Shown piece after piece: positions 1 to 6,850 of a DNA stretch of 6,963 bases. The stretch spans positions 1-6,963 of the forward strand of contig WLHY01000046.1 of NCBI GenBank assembly GCA_009702465.1, written 5' to 3'. Below the pieces are notes generated by a model, which had not been told where the DNA came from, searched no databases, and saw only the letters and a list, made by a program, of their open reading frames with translations. How positions within the stretch are numbered: the stretch's first letter is position 1; every line of letters starts with the position of its first letter. The translations under genes were made by a program, and so were the position numbers. Source of the DNA: Actinomycetota bacterium (GTDB taxonomy: Bacteria; Actinomycetota; Actinomycetes; Nanopelagicales; Nanopelagicaceae).

Positions 1-839
1 AATCCGATCTCTTCTGCTTCCTTAGATAATTCTACAAACTCATTTGGCTTTACCCATCTAACCACTGGGTGATGTTTGGCGGTAGGACGTAAATACTGCG
101 TAATTGTGATCAGATCACAGCCTGCATCTCGCAGATCTTGAAGTGCCTGAGAAACTTCAGCACGTGTTTCGCCCATACCTAGAATTAAATTTGATTTGGT
201 AATTAAGCCAAAATCTCGTGCTTGGGTAATTACATTTAAAGAACGGTCATATCTAAATGCTGGTCTAATCTCCTTGAAGATTCTTGGCACTGTTTCAAGG
301 TTGTGAGCAAAAACCTCTGGGCGAGTTTCAAAAACCTGGTTTAACAAATCTGCATTTCCACTGAAATCTGGCGCAAGCATCTCAACGCCAACACCCGGAT
401 TCATTTGGTGTACTTGAAGAATTGTTTCAGCGTAGAGCCAAGCGCCCTCATCATCCAAATCATCACGGGCAACCCCGGTAATTGTTGCGTACTTTAAATT
501 CATACTTCTTACTGATTCAGCAACTCTGCGTGGTTCATCTCGATCCAATGGTTGTGGTTTTCCAGTATCGATATTACAAAAATCGCAACGACGGGTGCAC
601 TGCTCGCCACCGATTAAAAAGGTAGCCTCGCGATCCTCCCAGCATTCGAAAATATTTGGACAAGCCGCTTCCTGACAGACTGTATGCAAGCCCTCAGTTT
701 TTACAAGTGATCTTAACTTTGTGTACTCAGGCCCCATAACCGCCTTGGTTTTAATCCACTCTGGCTTTCGTTCAATCGGTGTTTGAGCATTACGAGCCTC
801 TATCCGCAGTAACTTGCGACCATCTGGTGCCAAACTCAT
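1..839 (-). CDS. lipA: Lipoyl synthase LipA, partial (C-terminal end beyond window edge)
   Basis: Radical-SAM enzyme that inserts two sulfur atoms into protein-bound octanoyl groups to form lipoyl cofactor on E2 and GcvH proteins; cytosolic. About 279 residues can be translated. Seen directly: the auxiliary-cluster motif CX4CX5C at Cys55, Cys60 and Cys66 ([12 protein letters not shown]), then the radical-SAM motif CX3CX2C at Cys81, Cys85 and Cys88 (CTRRCDFC), with flanking blocks typical of actinobacterial LipA ([40 protein letters not shown]). The frame is open without a stop to the window edge. The expected C-terminal serine ligand of the auxiliary cluster (RSSY-type motif) lies outside, so completeness cannot be judged. 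The ATG start shares one base with the TAA stop of lipB (TAATG), indicating translational coupling and one lipB-lipA transcript. The family assignment is very secure. Confidence 0.97.
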   Translation of the reverse strand, partial: MSLAPDGRKLLRIEARNAQTPIERKPEWIKTKAVMGPEYTKLRSLVKTEGLHTVCQEAACPNIFECWEDREATFLIGGEQCTRRCDFCNIDTGKPQPLDRDEPRRVAESVRSMNLKYATITGVARDDLDDEGAWLYAETILQVHQMNPGVGVEMLAPDFSGNADLLNQVFETRPEVFAHNLETVPRIFKEIRPAFRYDRSLNVITQARDFGLITKSNLILGMGETRAEVSQALQDLRDAGCDLITITQYLRPTAKHHPVVRWVKPNEFVELSKEAEEIG

Positions 840-1483
840 TATGAAACCTGCTCTAGTGCCAGCAAAATATGCTTTTCAACAATTGGCTGAACTTGCTCAA
901 CCGATACCTCTTTTTGTAACTCTTTTGAAAGCGAGGTTACAGAGGCATCTGTAATACCGCATGGAATTATCTGATTATAAGCACTTAGATCTGGATTAAC
1001 ATTTAGCGAGAAACCATGAGTTGTAACTCCTTTGGCTACTCGAATTCCAATTGCGGCAATCTTTCGATCACCAGCTGCATCGCGAACCCAAACACCAGAG
1101 CGTTCACAGTATCTAACTGTTTGCACACCAAGCTCAGCACAGATATCGATTAAGGCAGTTTCCAGATGGCGAACAAAGCCAACTACATCAGTTGGGTTTT
1201 TTAATTTCACGATTGGGTATCCAACCAACTGACCCATCCCATGCCAAGTAATTTTGCCACCGCGATCAACATCAATTACTGGGGTGTTATCTGATGGTCG
1301 GTCAATCTCTAAAGTTCTGCGTCCGGCGGTGTAAACAGATGGATGTTGGAGAAGAAGTAATGTGTTTGGTTGAGATCCGTCGACAACGCACTCCGCAATC
1401 TCTTTTTGTAACTTCCATGCAGCTAGATAATCGATGGTGCCCAAATTAGAGATTCTCACCTGATTCTTAACCATCACCGTCAT
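839..1483 (-). CDS. lipB: Octanoyl-[ACP]:protein N-octanoyltransferase LipB
   Basis: Transfers octanoate from octanoyl-ACP to the lipoyl-domain lysine of E2/GcvH proteins, the first step of lipoate assembly; its product is the substrate of LipA encoded next door. Family signatures seen: [13 protein letters not shown] near the N terminus, [11 protein letters not shown], the [17 protein letters not shown] block, and the catalytic pair Lys (in [11 protein letters not shown]) and Cys (in IIPCGI). The pair is 34 residues apart, the same spacing as the known M. tuberculosis LipB Lys142/Cys176 pair. The frame can be extended to a TTG at 1504 (221 aa), but homology begins after that. I prefer the ATG at 1483 (214 aa), which has a TAGGCT box 7 bases upstream; an ATG at 1474 (211 aa) is also possible. 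In 1483 numbering the pair is Lys141 and Cys175. The stop codon overlaps the lipA start by one base. Function is very secure, start less so. Confidence 0.96.
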   Translation of the reverse strand: MTVMVKNQVRISNLGTIDYLAAWKLQKEIAECVVDGSQPNTLLLLQHPSVYTAGRRTLEIDRPSDNTPVIDVDRGGKITWHGMGQLVGYPIVKLKNPTDVVGFVRHLETALIDICAELGVQTVRYCERSGVWVRDAAGDRKIAAIGIRVAKGVTTHGFSLNVNPDLSAYNQIIPCGITDASVTSLSKELQKEVSVEQVQPIVEKHILLALEQVS

Positions 1484-1496
1484 GGCACTAAGCCTA
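1484..1496 (-). promoter_or_regulatory. Candidate lipB -10 element (leaderless-type)
   Basis: Reading the minus strand, TAGGCT (1496 to 1491) fits the actinobacterial TANNNT -10 consensus and lies 7 bases before the ATG at 1483. Transcription would then start at or very near the start codon, as in leaderless mRNAs that are common in Actinobacteria. No convincing Shine-Dalgarno sequence precedes this ATG, which agrees with leaderless initiation. No good -35 hexamer is visible: TTAGCG at an 18-base spacing matches TTGACA at only three positions. Prediction from pattern alone. Confidence 0.3.
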
Positions 1497-1502
1497 ATTG
1501 GC

Positions 1503-1553
1503 AACCCTTTTTTTCGCTAAATAAAAGGGTTTTTCATTAGCAAATACCCTTTT
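1503..1553. repeat. Three alternating ACCCTTTT/AAAAGGGT inverted-repeat arms
   Basis: Arm A AACCCTTTT (1503-1511), arm B AAAAGGGTT (1523-1531) and arm C ACCCTTTT (1546-1553). A pairs with B over 9 perfect bases (11-base loop), and B pairs with C over 8 perfect bases (15-base loop), so the two hairpins exclude each other. A nested pair GCTAA (1516-1520) / TTAGC (1537-1541) lies inside. The set sits between the divergent lipB and MMPL genes, immediately upstream of the likely lipB start, and could be a protein-binding operator or an RNA switch. Function is not established. Confidence 0.5.
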
Positions 1554-1575
1554 CAACACCCAACCAACTTGCCAC

Positions 1576-1584
1576 TGATAGATT
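1576..1584 (+). promoter_or_regulatory. Candidate extended -10 element for the MMPL operon
   Basis: TGA followed by TAGATT gives the extended -10 pattern TGNTANNNT, placed about 30 bases before the first ATG of the MMPL gene. No matching -35 hexamer is seen at 16-18 bases upstream. A TTGACC at 1584-1589 looks like a -35 hexamer but has no good -10 partner before the ATG. The region must carry the operon promoter because it is the only gap upstream of the three plus-strand genes, but the exact element is a guess. Confidence 0.25.
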
Positions 1585-1614
1585 TGACCCAGGTATTTCA
1601 GCAAAAAAACAATT

Positions 1615-3816
1615 ATGGAGAGGTCTAAACCCAAAATGAAGAGTGCAGTTAAGCCAAGGATTAAAGCGCGTAAACCACTATGGATTGCAGTGGTTGTGAT
1701 AATTGGCTGGCTAGGAATCTCCTCTGTTGCCGGCCCAACCTTTGGAAAATTAAGTACCGTTCAAGAGAATGATAATGCGGCATTTCTGCCAGATAATGCT
1801 GAATCAACTCTGGCCAGTAAAGTAACCATTAAGTTTTCAGATTCAGCAAATGATCAGATTCCAACATTGCTTTTATTCTTAGGTGATATCACTCCAGCCG
1901 AGATTGGCAAGGTGCAAGAGTATTTAAATCAGCTGCCAACAAAGCTGCTCCCTGAATCAGGAAAACCATTAAGTAATTACTTTATTGAGGGTCTGCCAAT
2001 ACAGGCAATCCCATCAGAAGATGGCAAAGCAATTTTGGCAAATATCTCTCTTCGATCCGATGTTGCAACTGAAAGCATCGAAGAAAAGCCTATTTTATCA
2101 ATTCTAGTTGAGTTCATGAGAGAAGATCTAAAGGAGGAGTTTTCACCAAATAACCTAACTACACATATCACTGGTTTTGGTGGAATCTTTGCTGATTTAT
2201 TTGGTGCATTTGGCTCAATTGATACTACTTTGCTGTTAACAACTTTAATTGTTGTTTCCTTAATTCTGATAGTTGTATATCGATCGCCTTTGCTTTGGAT
2301 ACTTCCATTATTAACCGCCGTCACCGCCCTCTCATTGGCAGGAACAATTGTTTACTTTGCAGCTAAGGCGGATTGGTTGGTTTTAAATGGTCAATCGCAG
2401 GGAATTCTCTCAGTTCTAGTACTTGGCGCAGCCACAGATTACGCACTCTTATTAATCGCAAGATATCGGGAAGAGTTACACCTTCACACCTCTCGTTATG
2501 AAGCTATGCGAATTGCGTTGAAAGGAGTCTTTGAACCAATTCTCGCCTCTGGTTCAACTGTTATCGCTGGATTGGTAGTTCTACTGCTTAGTCAGCTTTC
2601 AGGTAATCGAGGCCTAGGTCCAGTGGGAGCGATCGGAATTGCATCCGCGATGATCACAGTTCTTACCTTCTTACCTGCGTTACTTGTAGTTTTTGGCAGA
2701 TGGATTTTTTGGCCAAAGATTCCAAGATTTGATGATGTCGATGAGAAGTTAAGTGGTACCTGGTCCAAGGTTGGAGCTCTAGTTGAAAAACATCCAAGAA
2801 GAGTTTGGGTTTCCACAGCTACTGTTTTATTAATTTTTGCCGGTTTTGCCTTCACTTTAAAGGCTGATGGCTTAGCCAATACCGAAGCATTTACCAGTAA
2901 AACTGATTCAGTAATTGGTATCGAACGATTAGGTGAGCACTTTCCAAGCGGTGAAGGCTCGCCAGTTGAGATCGTCATTAACCAAGGTGATTTAGCATCG
3001 GTAACCACCGCCCTTACCTCATTAGAAAAAATTGCAGCTGTTGAACCGGTCTTAACCGCTCGAGTAATTCCGGGTCAACCCTTACCTGAAACTAAAGTTG
3101 TTGATGGAAAGATTTTGTTAAATGCAACCTTAAGTGTGGCGCCAGATTCAGTTGAAGCCCGCAATATGATCCCGGTTATTCGAGATGCGGTGCATAAAAT
3201 TGATAAGGAAATTTTAGTTGGCGGTGGAACCGCAGTTCAATATGACACCGATGTTGCCTCTCGTCAAGACAATCGAGTGATTATCCCAATTGTTCTAATT
3301 ATCATTGGTCTAATTCTAGGATTGCTATTACGCAGTATCGCCGCTGCTGGACTTCTTTTGGCAACGGTAGTTTTATCATTTATGGCCACATTAGGTGTTT
3401 GCCAATTGGTCTTTGAACACATCTTCAACTTTAAGGGCGCAGATGCTTCATTCCCATTATTCGCCTTTATCTTCTTAGTCGCACTTGGAATTGATTACAA
3501 CATCTTCTTAATGACTAGGGTGCGAGAAGAGTCAATGCGAATTGGCACACGTCGAGGAGTGATCCGAGGATTAACTGTTACAGGTGGCGTAATTACATCT
3601 GCTGGAATTGTTTTAGCAGCCACCTTTGCCGTTCTTGGCGTTCTACCGTTGGTATTCCTGGCACAACTAGGCTTTGCCGTTGCCTTTGGTGTTCTACTGG
3701 ATACGATTATTGTTCGCTCGCTTTTGGTGCCAGCTTTGGTTCACGATATTGGTCCAAAAATTTGGTGGCCATCAAAGCTCCAACATGAATCAAAATCTCT
3801 AATCGAAAGTAAGTAG
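1615..3816 (+). CDS. MMPL/RND-superfamily integral membrane transporter
   Basis: Proton-driven transporter of the MMPL family, inner membrane, substrate unknown; relatives export lipids, pigments or other hydrophobic molecules. The 733-residue protein has the classical two-fold layout. TM1 is at about 22-41, an extracytoplasmic domain at 42-203, and TM2-6 at about 204-365. A cytosolic linker rich in charged residues follows, then TM7 at 397-415, a second extracytoplasmic domain at 416-553, and TM8-12 at about 555-710. Asp275-Tyr276 (GAATDYALLLIARYREE) and Asp627-Tyr628 (ALGIDYNIFLMTRVREE) match the proton-relay Asp-Tyr pairs known in MmpL3. Length is normal for actinobacterial MMPL proteins, with no truncation. 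The N terminus is strongly basic before TM1. An in-frame ATG at 1636 preceded by GGAGAGG (1617-1623) is an alternative start that would remove seven residues. It is the first gene of a tight operon, with the next start 2 bases after its TAG. The fold is secure, the cargo unknown. Confidence 0.93.
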   Translation: MERSKPKMKSAVKPRIKARKPLWIAVVVIIGWLGISSVAGPTFGKLSTVQENDNAAFLPDNAESTLASKVTIKFSDSANDQIPTLLLFLGDITPAEIGKVQEYLNQLPTKLLPESGKPLSNYFIEGLPIQAIPSEDGKAILANISLRSDVATESIEEKPILSILVEFMREDLKEEFSPNNLTTHITGFGGIFADLFGAFGSIDTTLLLTTLIVVSLILIVVYRSPLLWILPLLTAVTALSLAGTIVYFAAKADWLVLNGQSQGILSVLVLGAATDYALLLIARYREELHLHTSRYEAMRIALKGVFEPILASGSTVIAGLVVLLLSQLSGNRGLGPVGAIGIASAMITVLTFLPALLVVFGRWIFWPKIPRFDDVDEKLSGTWSKVGALVEKHPRRVWVSTATVLLIFAGFAFTLKADGLANTEAFTSKTDSVIGIERLGEHFPSGEGSPVEIVINQGDLASVTTALTSLEKIAAVEPVLTARVIPGQPLPETKVVDGKILLNATLSVAPDSVEARNMIPVIRDAVHKIDKEILVGGGTAVQYDTDVASRQDNRVIIPIVLIIIGLILGLLLRSIAAAGLLLATVVLSFMATLGVCQLVFEHIFNFKGADASFPLFAFIFLVALGIDYNIFLMTRVREESMRIGTRRGVIRGLTVTGGVITSAGIVLAATFAVLGVLPLVFLAQLGFAVAFGVLLDTIIVRSLLVPALVHDIGPKIWWPSKLQHESKSLIESK
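1617..1623 (+). promoter_or_regulatory. Shine-Dalgarno-like GGAGAGG, possible alternative MMPL start
   Basis: GGAGAGG lies inside the first codons of the longest reading of the MMPL gene and 12 bases before an in-frame ATG at 1636. No comparable purine-rich site precedes the ATG at 1615. The spacing is longer than the usual 5-9 bases, so it does not settle the start. Both readings leave the first membrane segment intact. Confidence 0.3.
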
Positions 3817-3818
3817 AG

Positions 3819-4835
3819 ATGAGCAATCAACCTCGGGTTGGTATCGCTGGTTATGGATTAGCTGGGCGATATTTTCATGCGCCAATGCTCAAGGGAGCGG
3901 GCTTTGATGTAGTTGGTGCATTAACCACCAATTTAGAGCGTAAATCTCAAGCCGAAAGTGATTTTCCACAGATACAGGTTGTTGCAACGATAACGGAGCT
4001 GTTGAAGCTAGATCTGGATCTATTAGTTGTGGCCTCTGCCAACAATGCGCATGCTGAACAAGCGATGGCTGGCCTGCGATCTGGAACCCCAACAGTTGTA
4101 GATAAACCAATGGGGCGAAGTTTCAAAGAAACAAAGATGATTACCGATCTTTCACAAGAGCTAGGTGTTCCAGTTACCACTTACTTTAATCGTAAATTTG
4201 ATAGCGATGCCTTGACTATTAAGAAGATAATTAAAGAGGGAACACTTGGAAATATCTTTAGATTAGATTCAAGATTTGAGAGATTTCGTCCAGAATTAAC
4301 AGCAAACTCATGGCGTGAGCAATCTTCAGCAGCTGAAGGTGGCGGAAATCTTTTAGATTTACAACCACACCTCGTTTCAACTGCGCTAGATTGGTTTGGA
4401 TCAGCAACATTAATCGCATCATCGGTTCGTTCAATTCGCGGTGCGGCCGATGATGATATTTCACTTCTTCTAAAGCATGAAAGTGGTGTTGACTCTTATC
4501 TATCTGCTAGCGCAATAAATGGCGCACCTGGCCCACGAATTAGATTAAGCGGCGACAAAGGCTCACTAGTCATAACCGATCTTGATCCGCAAGAGATGAT
4601 GCTAAGAAATGGTATGTATCCAGAGGGTGGTCGATGGCAGCAAGGCGCCAAGAGTCAGGCATACCTACAACTTGGGGATGAGAGGCGTGAGTATCTCTGT
4701 GAAGATGGAAATTACGCAGAGTTTTACAATCTAGTCAAAGCAGCATTAACCGGTGGCAAGTGGCCGGTATCAATTGAAGAGGCTTTAGCTGTTGCGATGA
4801 TAATTGATCAAGCACGCGAAAAGTCATTTAGGTAG
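3819..4835 (+). CDS. Gfo/Idh/MocA family NAD(P)-dependent oxidoreductase, YdgJ/IolW-like
   Basis: Cytosolic dehydrogenase, probably acting on a polyol, inositol or sugar-type hydroxyl with NAD(P). The 338-residue length is normal for the family. The N-terminal Rossmann domain has the GxGxxG loop Gly11-Tyr-Gly13-Leu-Ala-Gly16, followed by the FHAP segment typical of the YdgJ group. Asn76 and His78 (ASANNAH) lie at the cofactor site, and Asp95-Lys96-Pro97 (VVDKPMG) is the family's E/DKP motif with the catalytic-type lysine. The C-terminal domain shows NRKFDSDALTIK, RFERFRPEL...WREQ, the GGG-LLDLQPH block (Asp180, His184), LDPQEMMLRNG and GNYAEFY. From memory these blocks resemble E. coli YdgJ and B. 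subtilis IolW (YvaA), a scyllo-inositol dehydrogenase (NADP+). Substrate transfer from those proteins is not safe. No inositol genes are nearby. It starts 2 bases after the MMPL stop and its TAG abuts the next ATG. Confidence 0.92.
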   Translation: MSNQPRVGIAGYGLAGRYFHAPMLKGAGFDVVGALTTNLERKSQAESDFPQIQVVATITELLKLDLDLLVVASANNAHAEQAMAGLRSGTPTVVDKPMGRSFKETKMITDLSQELGVPVTTYFNRKFDSDALTIKKIIKEGTLGNIFRLDSRFERFRPELTANSWREQSSAAEGGGNLLDLQPHLVSTALDWFGSATLIASSVRSIRGAADDDISLLLKHESGVDSYLSASAINGAPGPRIRLSGDKGSLVITDLDPQEMMLRNGMYPEGGRWQQGAKSQAYLQLGDERREYLCEDGNYAEFYNLVKAALTGGKWPVSIEEALAVAMIIDQAREKSFR

Positions 4836-5981
4836 ATGAGCTTTGATTGCATCGTAATCGGTGCGGGTCTGGCCGGCATGACAGCTGCCAGAGATTTGGA
4901 AAGTGCTGGCAGAAATGTACTTTTAATTGAGGCTGGTGATGATGTAGGAGGTCGCTTACGCAGTGATCGATTAGATGGATTTATCTTGGATCGCGGCTTC
5001 CAAGTTATAAATCCCAAGTACCCACAGATCAAGCGAAGTAAGTTGATTAGCAAATTAGATTTCAAAACCATATCTGGAAAGGTTCATCTGGCAGATCTAG
5101 ATCTAATGGTGGGCTACGCACCAGCCAGCTTTAGCAGACAAATTGGTTCCAACATTGAGAAAATCAAATTCTTAAATTTTATTGCACTCTCCAAGCCATC
5201 AAACTCTAAAGCCTTTGGAGATTACACATCAGATTTTCCTAACCTGTATGCAAAGGTATTGAAGCCATTTCTGTCGGGTGTTTTTTTGACCGATCCAGAG
5301 ACAGTCGCAGCTGATGTGGTTCAGGAGATTGTTCGATCATTGGTTAAATCACTGCCCGGCGTTCCGGCAAATGGCGTTGGGGAGTTCAGTAAGGCACTGG
5401 CTAAGCCGTTGAAAAATCTATACTTAAATGAAAAGGTAATGAAGATTGAGCAGGATACGGTTGTTACAAGTAAGGGTCGGTATCAGGCGGGATTTATAGT
5501 TGTAGCAACTGATGGCCAAAGTGCCAATGATTTAATCGGCGTAAGTAAAGAGTGCAAAATGTTGGATAGTTATACCTGCTACTTTGCGCTGGATAAGCAG
5601 TTTGAATTGATGGATAAGTTGCAGATTTCTACCAAAGCCAAGGTAGTTAACTCAATTGCGATTTCAAAGCTCTCTAAAAATTATGCACCAAAGGATAAGG
5701 TTTTAATTTCAACAACCTCCTTAACCCCATTAACTCAAGATGAGTTTCGACAGGAGGTTAGTAAGCTATGGATGATTCCAGTTGATAAATTTGAGTACAT
5801 CCAACATTATGCAATCAGGCACTCTTTGCCATTTCATGGACCAGGTAAATCTCGAGATGAAAGTTTATTTGTAAGGGACGGACTGTTTGTAATTGGAGAT
5901 CACATGAGTGCACCATCCCAGGAGGGTGCGATGAGAACTGGCGCTGCGGTTGCGCTAAAGATTAATCAACTAATGCAGTAA
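4836..5981 (+). CDS. FAD-dependent oxidoreductase (flavin amine oxidase / phytoene-desaturase-like)
   Basis: Flavoprotein oxidoreductase with unknown substrate, 381 residues. The N-terminal dinucleotide-binding fold has Gly9-Ala-Gly11-Leu-Ala-Gly14 (VIGAGLAGMTAARDL), Glu32 (LLIEAGDDVGGRL) to bind the FAD ribose, and the following Gly38-Gly39-Arg40. This is the pattern of the amine oxidase, protoporphyrinogen oxidase and carotenoid desaturase superfamily. LDRGFQV near residue 52 and the C-terminal FAD motif VIGDHMSAPSQEGAMRTGAAVA (Gly354-Asp355, then EGAMRTG) complete the fold. No signal peptide or membrane segment is evident. It is shorter than typical phytoene desaturases (about 500 aa), and no other carotenoid or heme gene is near, so a specific role is not assigned. 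The ATG directly follows the stop of the Gfo/Idh gene (TAGATG), pointing to translational coupling. Its 3' end overlaps the convergent epimerase gene by 20 bases. Confidence 0.88.
   Translation: MSFDCIVIGAGLAGMTAARDLESAGRNVLLIEAGDDVGGRLRSDRLDGFILDRGFQVINPKYPQIKRSKLISKLDFKTISGKVHLADLDLMVGYAPASFSRQIGSNIEKIKFLNFIALSKPSNSKAFGDYTSDFPNLYAKVLKPFLSGVFLTDPETVAADVVQEIVRSLVKSLPGVPANGVGEFSKALAKPLKNLYLNEKVMKIEQDTVVTSKGRYQAGFIVVATDGQSANDLIGVSKECKMLDSYTCYFALDKQFELMDKLQISTKAKVVNSIAISKLSKNYAPKDKVLISTTSLTPLTQDEFRQEVSKLWMIPVDKFEYIQHYAIRHSLPFHGPGKSRDESLFVRDGLFVIGDHMSAPSQEGAMRTGAAVALKINQLMQ
5962..5981. other. Tail-to-tail overlap of the FAD oxidoreductase and epimerase genes
   Basis: The last 20 bases of the plus-strand FAD oxidoreductase gene are also the last 20 bases of the minus-strand epimerase gene, with both stops TAA. 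There is no intergenic space for a terminator, and no GC-rich hairpin with a T-run was noticed at the junction. Transcripts from the two sides must therefore run into each other's 3' coding region or end by a Rho-type mechanism. Confidence 0.85.
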
Positions 5982-6849
5982 GTGCTGCTGAGATATGAGG
6001 GTAATCAAACTCAAATCCAGCATCAGCCAATACCTTGGGCACAATTTTTTTAGATCCTAGAATCTCAGAGGAGAAGCCACCTAGTGCGGCTTGAAGCGCA
6101 AAAGCTGGTGCTGGAAATATTGCTGGTCGATTTAAGGCGCGGGCCAATGCCGCTGTGAACTCCTGGTTAGTAACTGGGTTTGGTGAAGTTAAATTTACTG
6201 GACCAGTTATCTTTGAGTTGAGTAGAAAAATGATTGCTCTAATCTCATCATGCAATGTAATCCACGACCACCATTGCTTGCCATTACCTAACTTGCCGCC
6301 CAATCCAAATTTAAATATTGGCAACATTCGGCCAAGTGCACCACCAGTTGGATCTAGAACTAGGCCGGTACGTAATTTAATTGTGGGGATATCAGTTGCT
6401 AGATCAGCTGCCGCCTCCCATTCGCGACAAACCACTGACAAGAAATCCTCACCGCCACGATCACTTTCAACTACGGATCGATTTCCAGTTTCTCCGTAAT
6501 AGCCAATTGCACTGGCAGATATAAATTTCTTTACACCTAAGGTTTTTGCTGCCGTAGCTATTGTGGTGGTACCAAGAAGCCTTGAGTTTAAGATCTCTGA
6601 TTTGTATGCGGCTGACCATCTCTTGTCACCAACACCTGCACCAGCTAAGTGAATAATTGCATCTACTTCAGAAAGTGAATCTAGATCAATCTCACCTGCA
6701 TTTGGATTCCAAAAAACTTCATCATTGCCTCGTACTGGTCTGCGAACAATCTTCTTTACTTCATAACCATCTGCACGTAACTGTCCAACGAGGGCGCTAC
6801 CAATTAAACCTGATGAACCGGTGACTGCAACCTGATTAACCTTTGACAA
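5962..6849 (-). CDS. TIGR01777 family epimerase (atypical extended SDR, DUF1731 C-terminus)
   Basis: NAD(P)-binding protein of the YfcH/SulA-like group; the biochemical reaction is unknown for the family. The 295-residue length is normal. The Rossmann loop is Thr10-Gly11-Ser-Ser-Gly14-Leu-Ile-Gly17. IIHLAGAGVGDKRW (65-78), the SASAIGYYGE block (111-120), LRTGLVLDPTGGAL (159-172), WWSWITLHDE (193-202) and a C-terminal DUF1731 segment (about 247-295, PAPAFALQAALGG...PKVLADAGFEF) follow the family order. The usual SDR YxxxK lysine is not present after the Tyr-Tyr pair, as is usual for this atypical group. The only available start is TTG at 6849, because an in-frame stop lies three codons upstream and no ATG or GTG occurs in the first codons. 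One base separates it from the E2 stop, so it is probably co-transcribed with and coupled to the E2 gene. The M. tuberculosis counterpart lies between dlaT and lipB. Confidence 0.93.
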   Translation of the reverse strand: MSKVNQVAVTGSSGLIGSALVGQLRADGYEVKKIVRRPVRGNDEVFWNPNAGEIDLDSLSEVDAIIHLAGAGVGDKRWSAAYKSEILNSRLLGTTTIATAAKTLGVKKFISASAIGYYGETGNRSVVESDRGGEDFLSVVCREWEAAADLATDIPTIKLRTGLVLDPTGGALGRMLPIFKFGLGGKLGNGKQWWSWITLHDEIRAIIFLLNSKITGPVNLTSPNPVTNQEFTAALARALNRPAIFPAPAFALQAALGGFSSEILGSKKIVPKVLADAGFEFDYPHISAALTALVD

Positions 6850-6850
6850 G

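Noticed and set aside
1032..1232. Plus-strand open frame inside lipB, and another at 6155-6499 inside the epimerase gene
   Set aside because: Both are antisense to proteins with complete family motifs and have no recognisable similarity or start signal of their own.
1503..1534. Hairpin followed by a T-run resembling a plus-strand Rho-independent terminator
   Set aside because: No plus-strand gene lies upstream to be terminated, the stem is AT-rich with only three G-C pairs, and it sits in a divergent promoter region; a regulatory symmetry is more likely.
1977..2324. Minus-strand open frame of 115 codons inside the MMPL gene, and similar antisense frames at 2592-3008, 3889-4464 and 4808-5071
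   Set aside because: They lie wholly or almost wholly within well-supported plus-strand genes, show no recognisable domain, and have compositions expected of antisense shadows.
4101..4109. DKP in place of the usual EKP motif of Gfo/Idh/MocA enzymes
   Set aside because: The Asp variant is normal for the YdgJ/IolW-like subfamily that the rest of the protein resembles, so it is not a sign of lost activity.
5093..5104. 12-base perfect palindrome AGATCTAGATCT
   Set aside because: It falls inside the FAD oxidoreductase gene and is explained by the codons of an Asp-Leu-Asp-Leu run; a similar run occurs near 4009-4022 in the preceding gene for the same reason.
4836..5981. Assignment of the FAD gene as phytoene desaturase or protoporphyrinogen oxidase
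   Set aside because: Only the general FAD-binding motifs are shared; the protein is shorter than phytoene desaturases and no carotenoid or heme synthesis gene is in the window.
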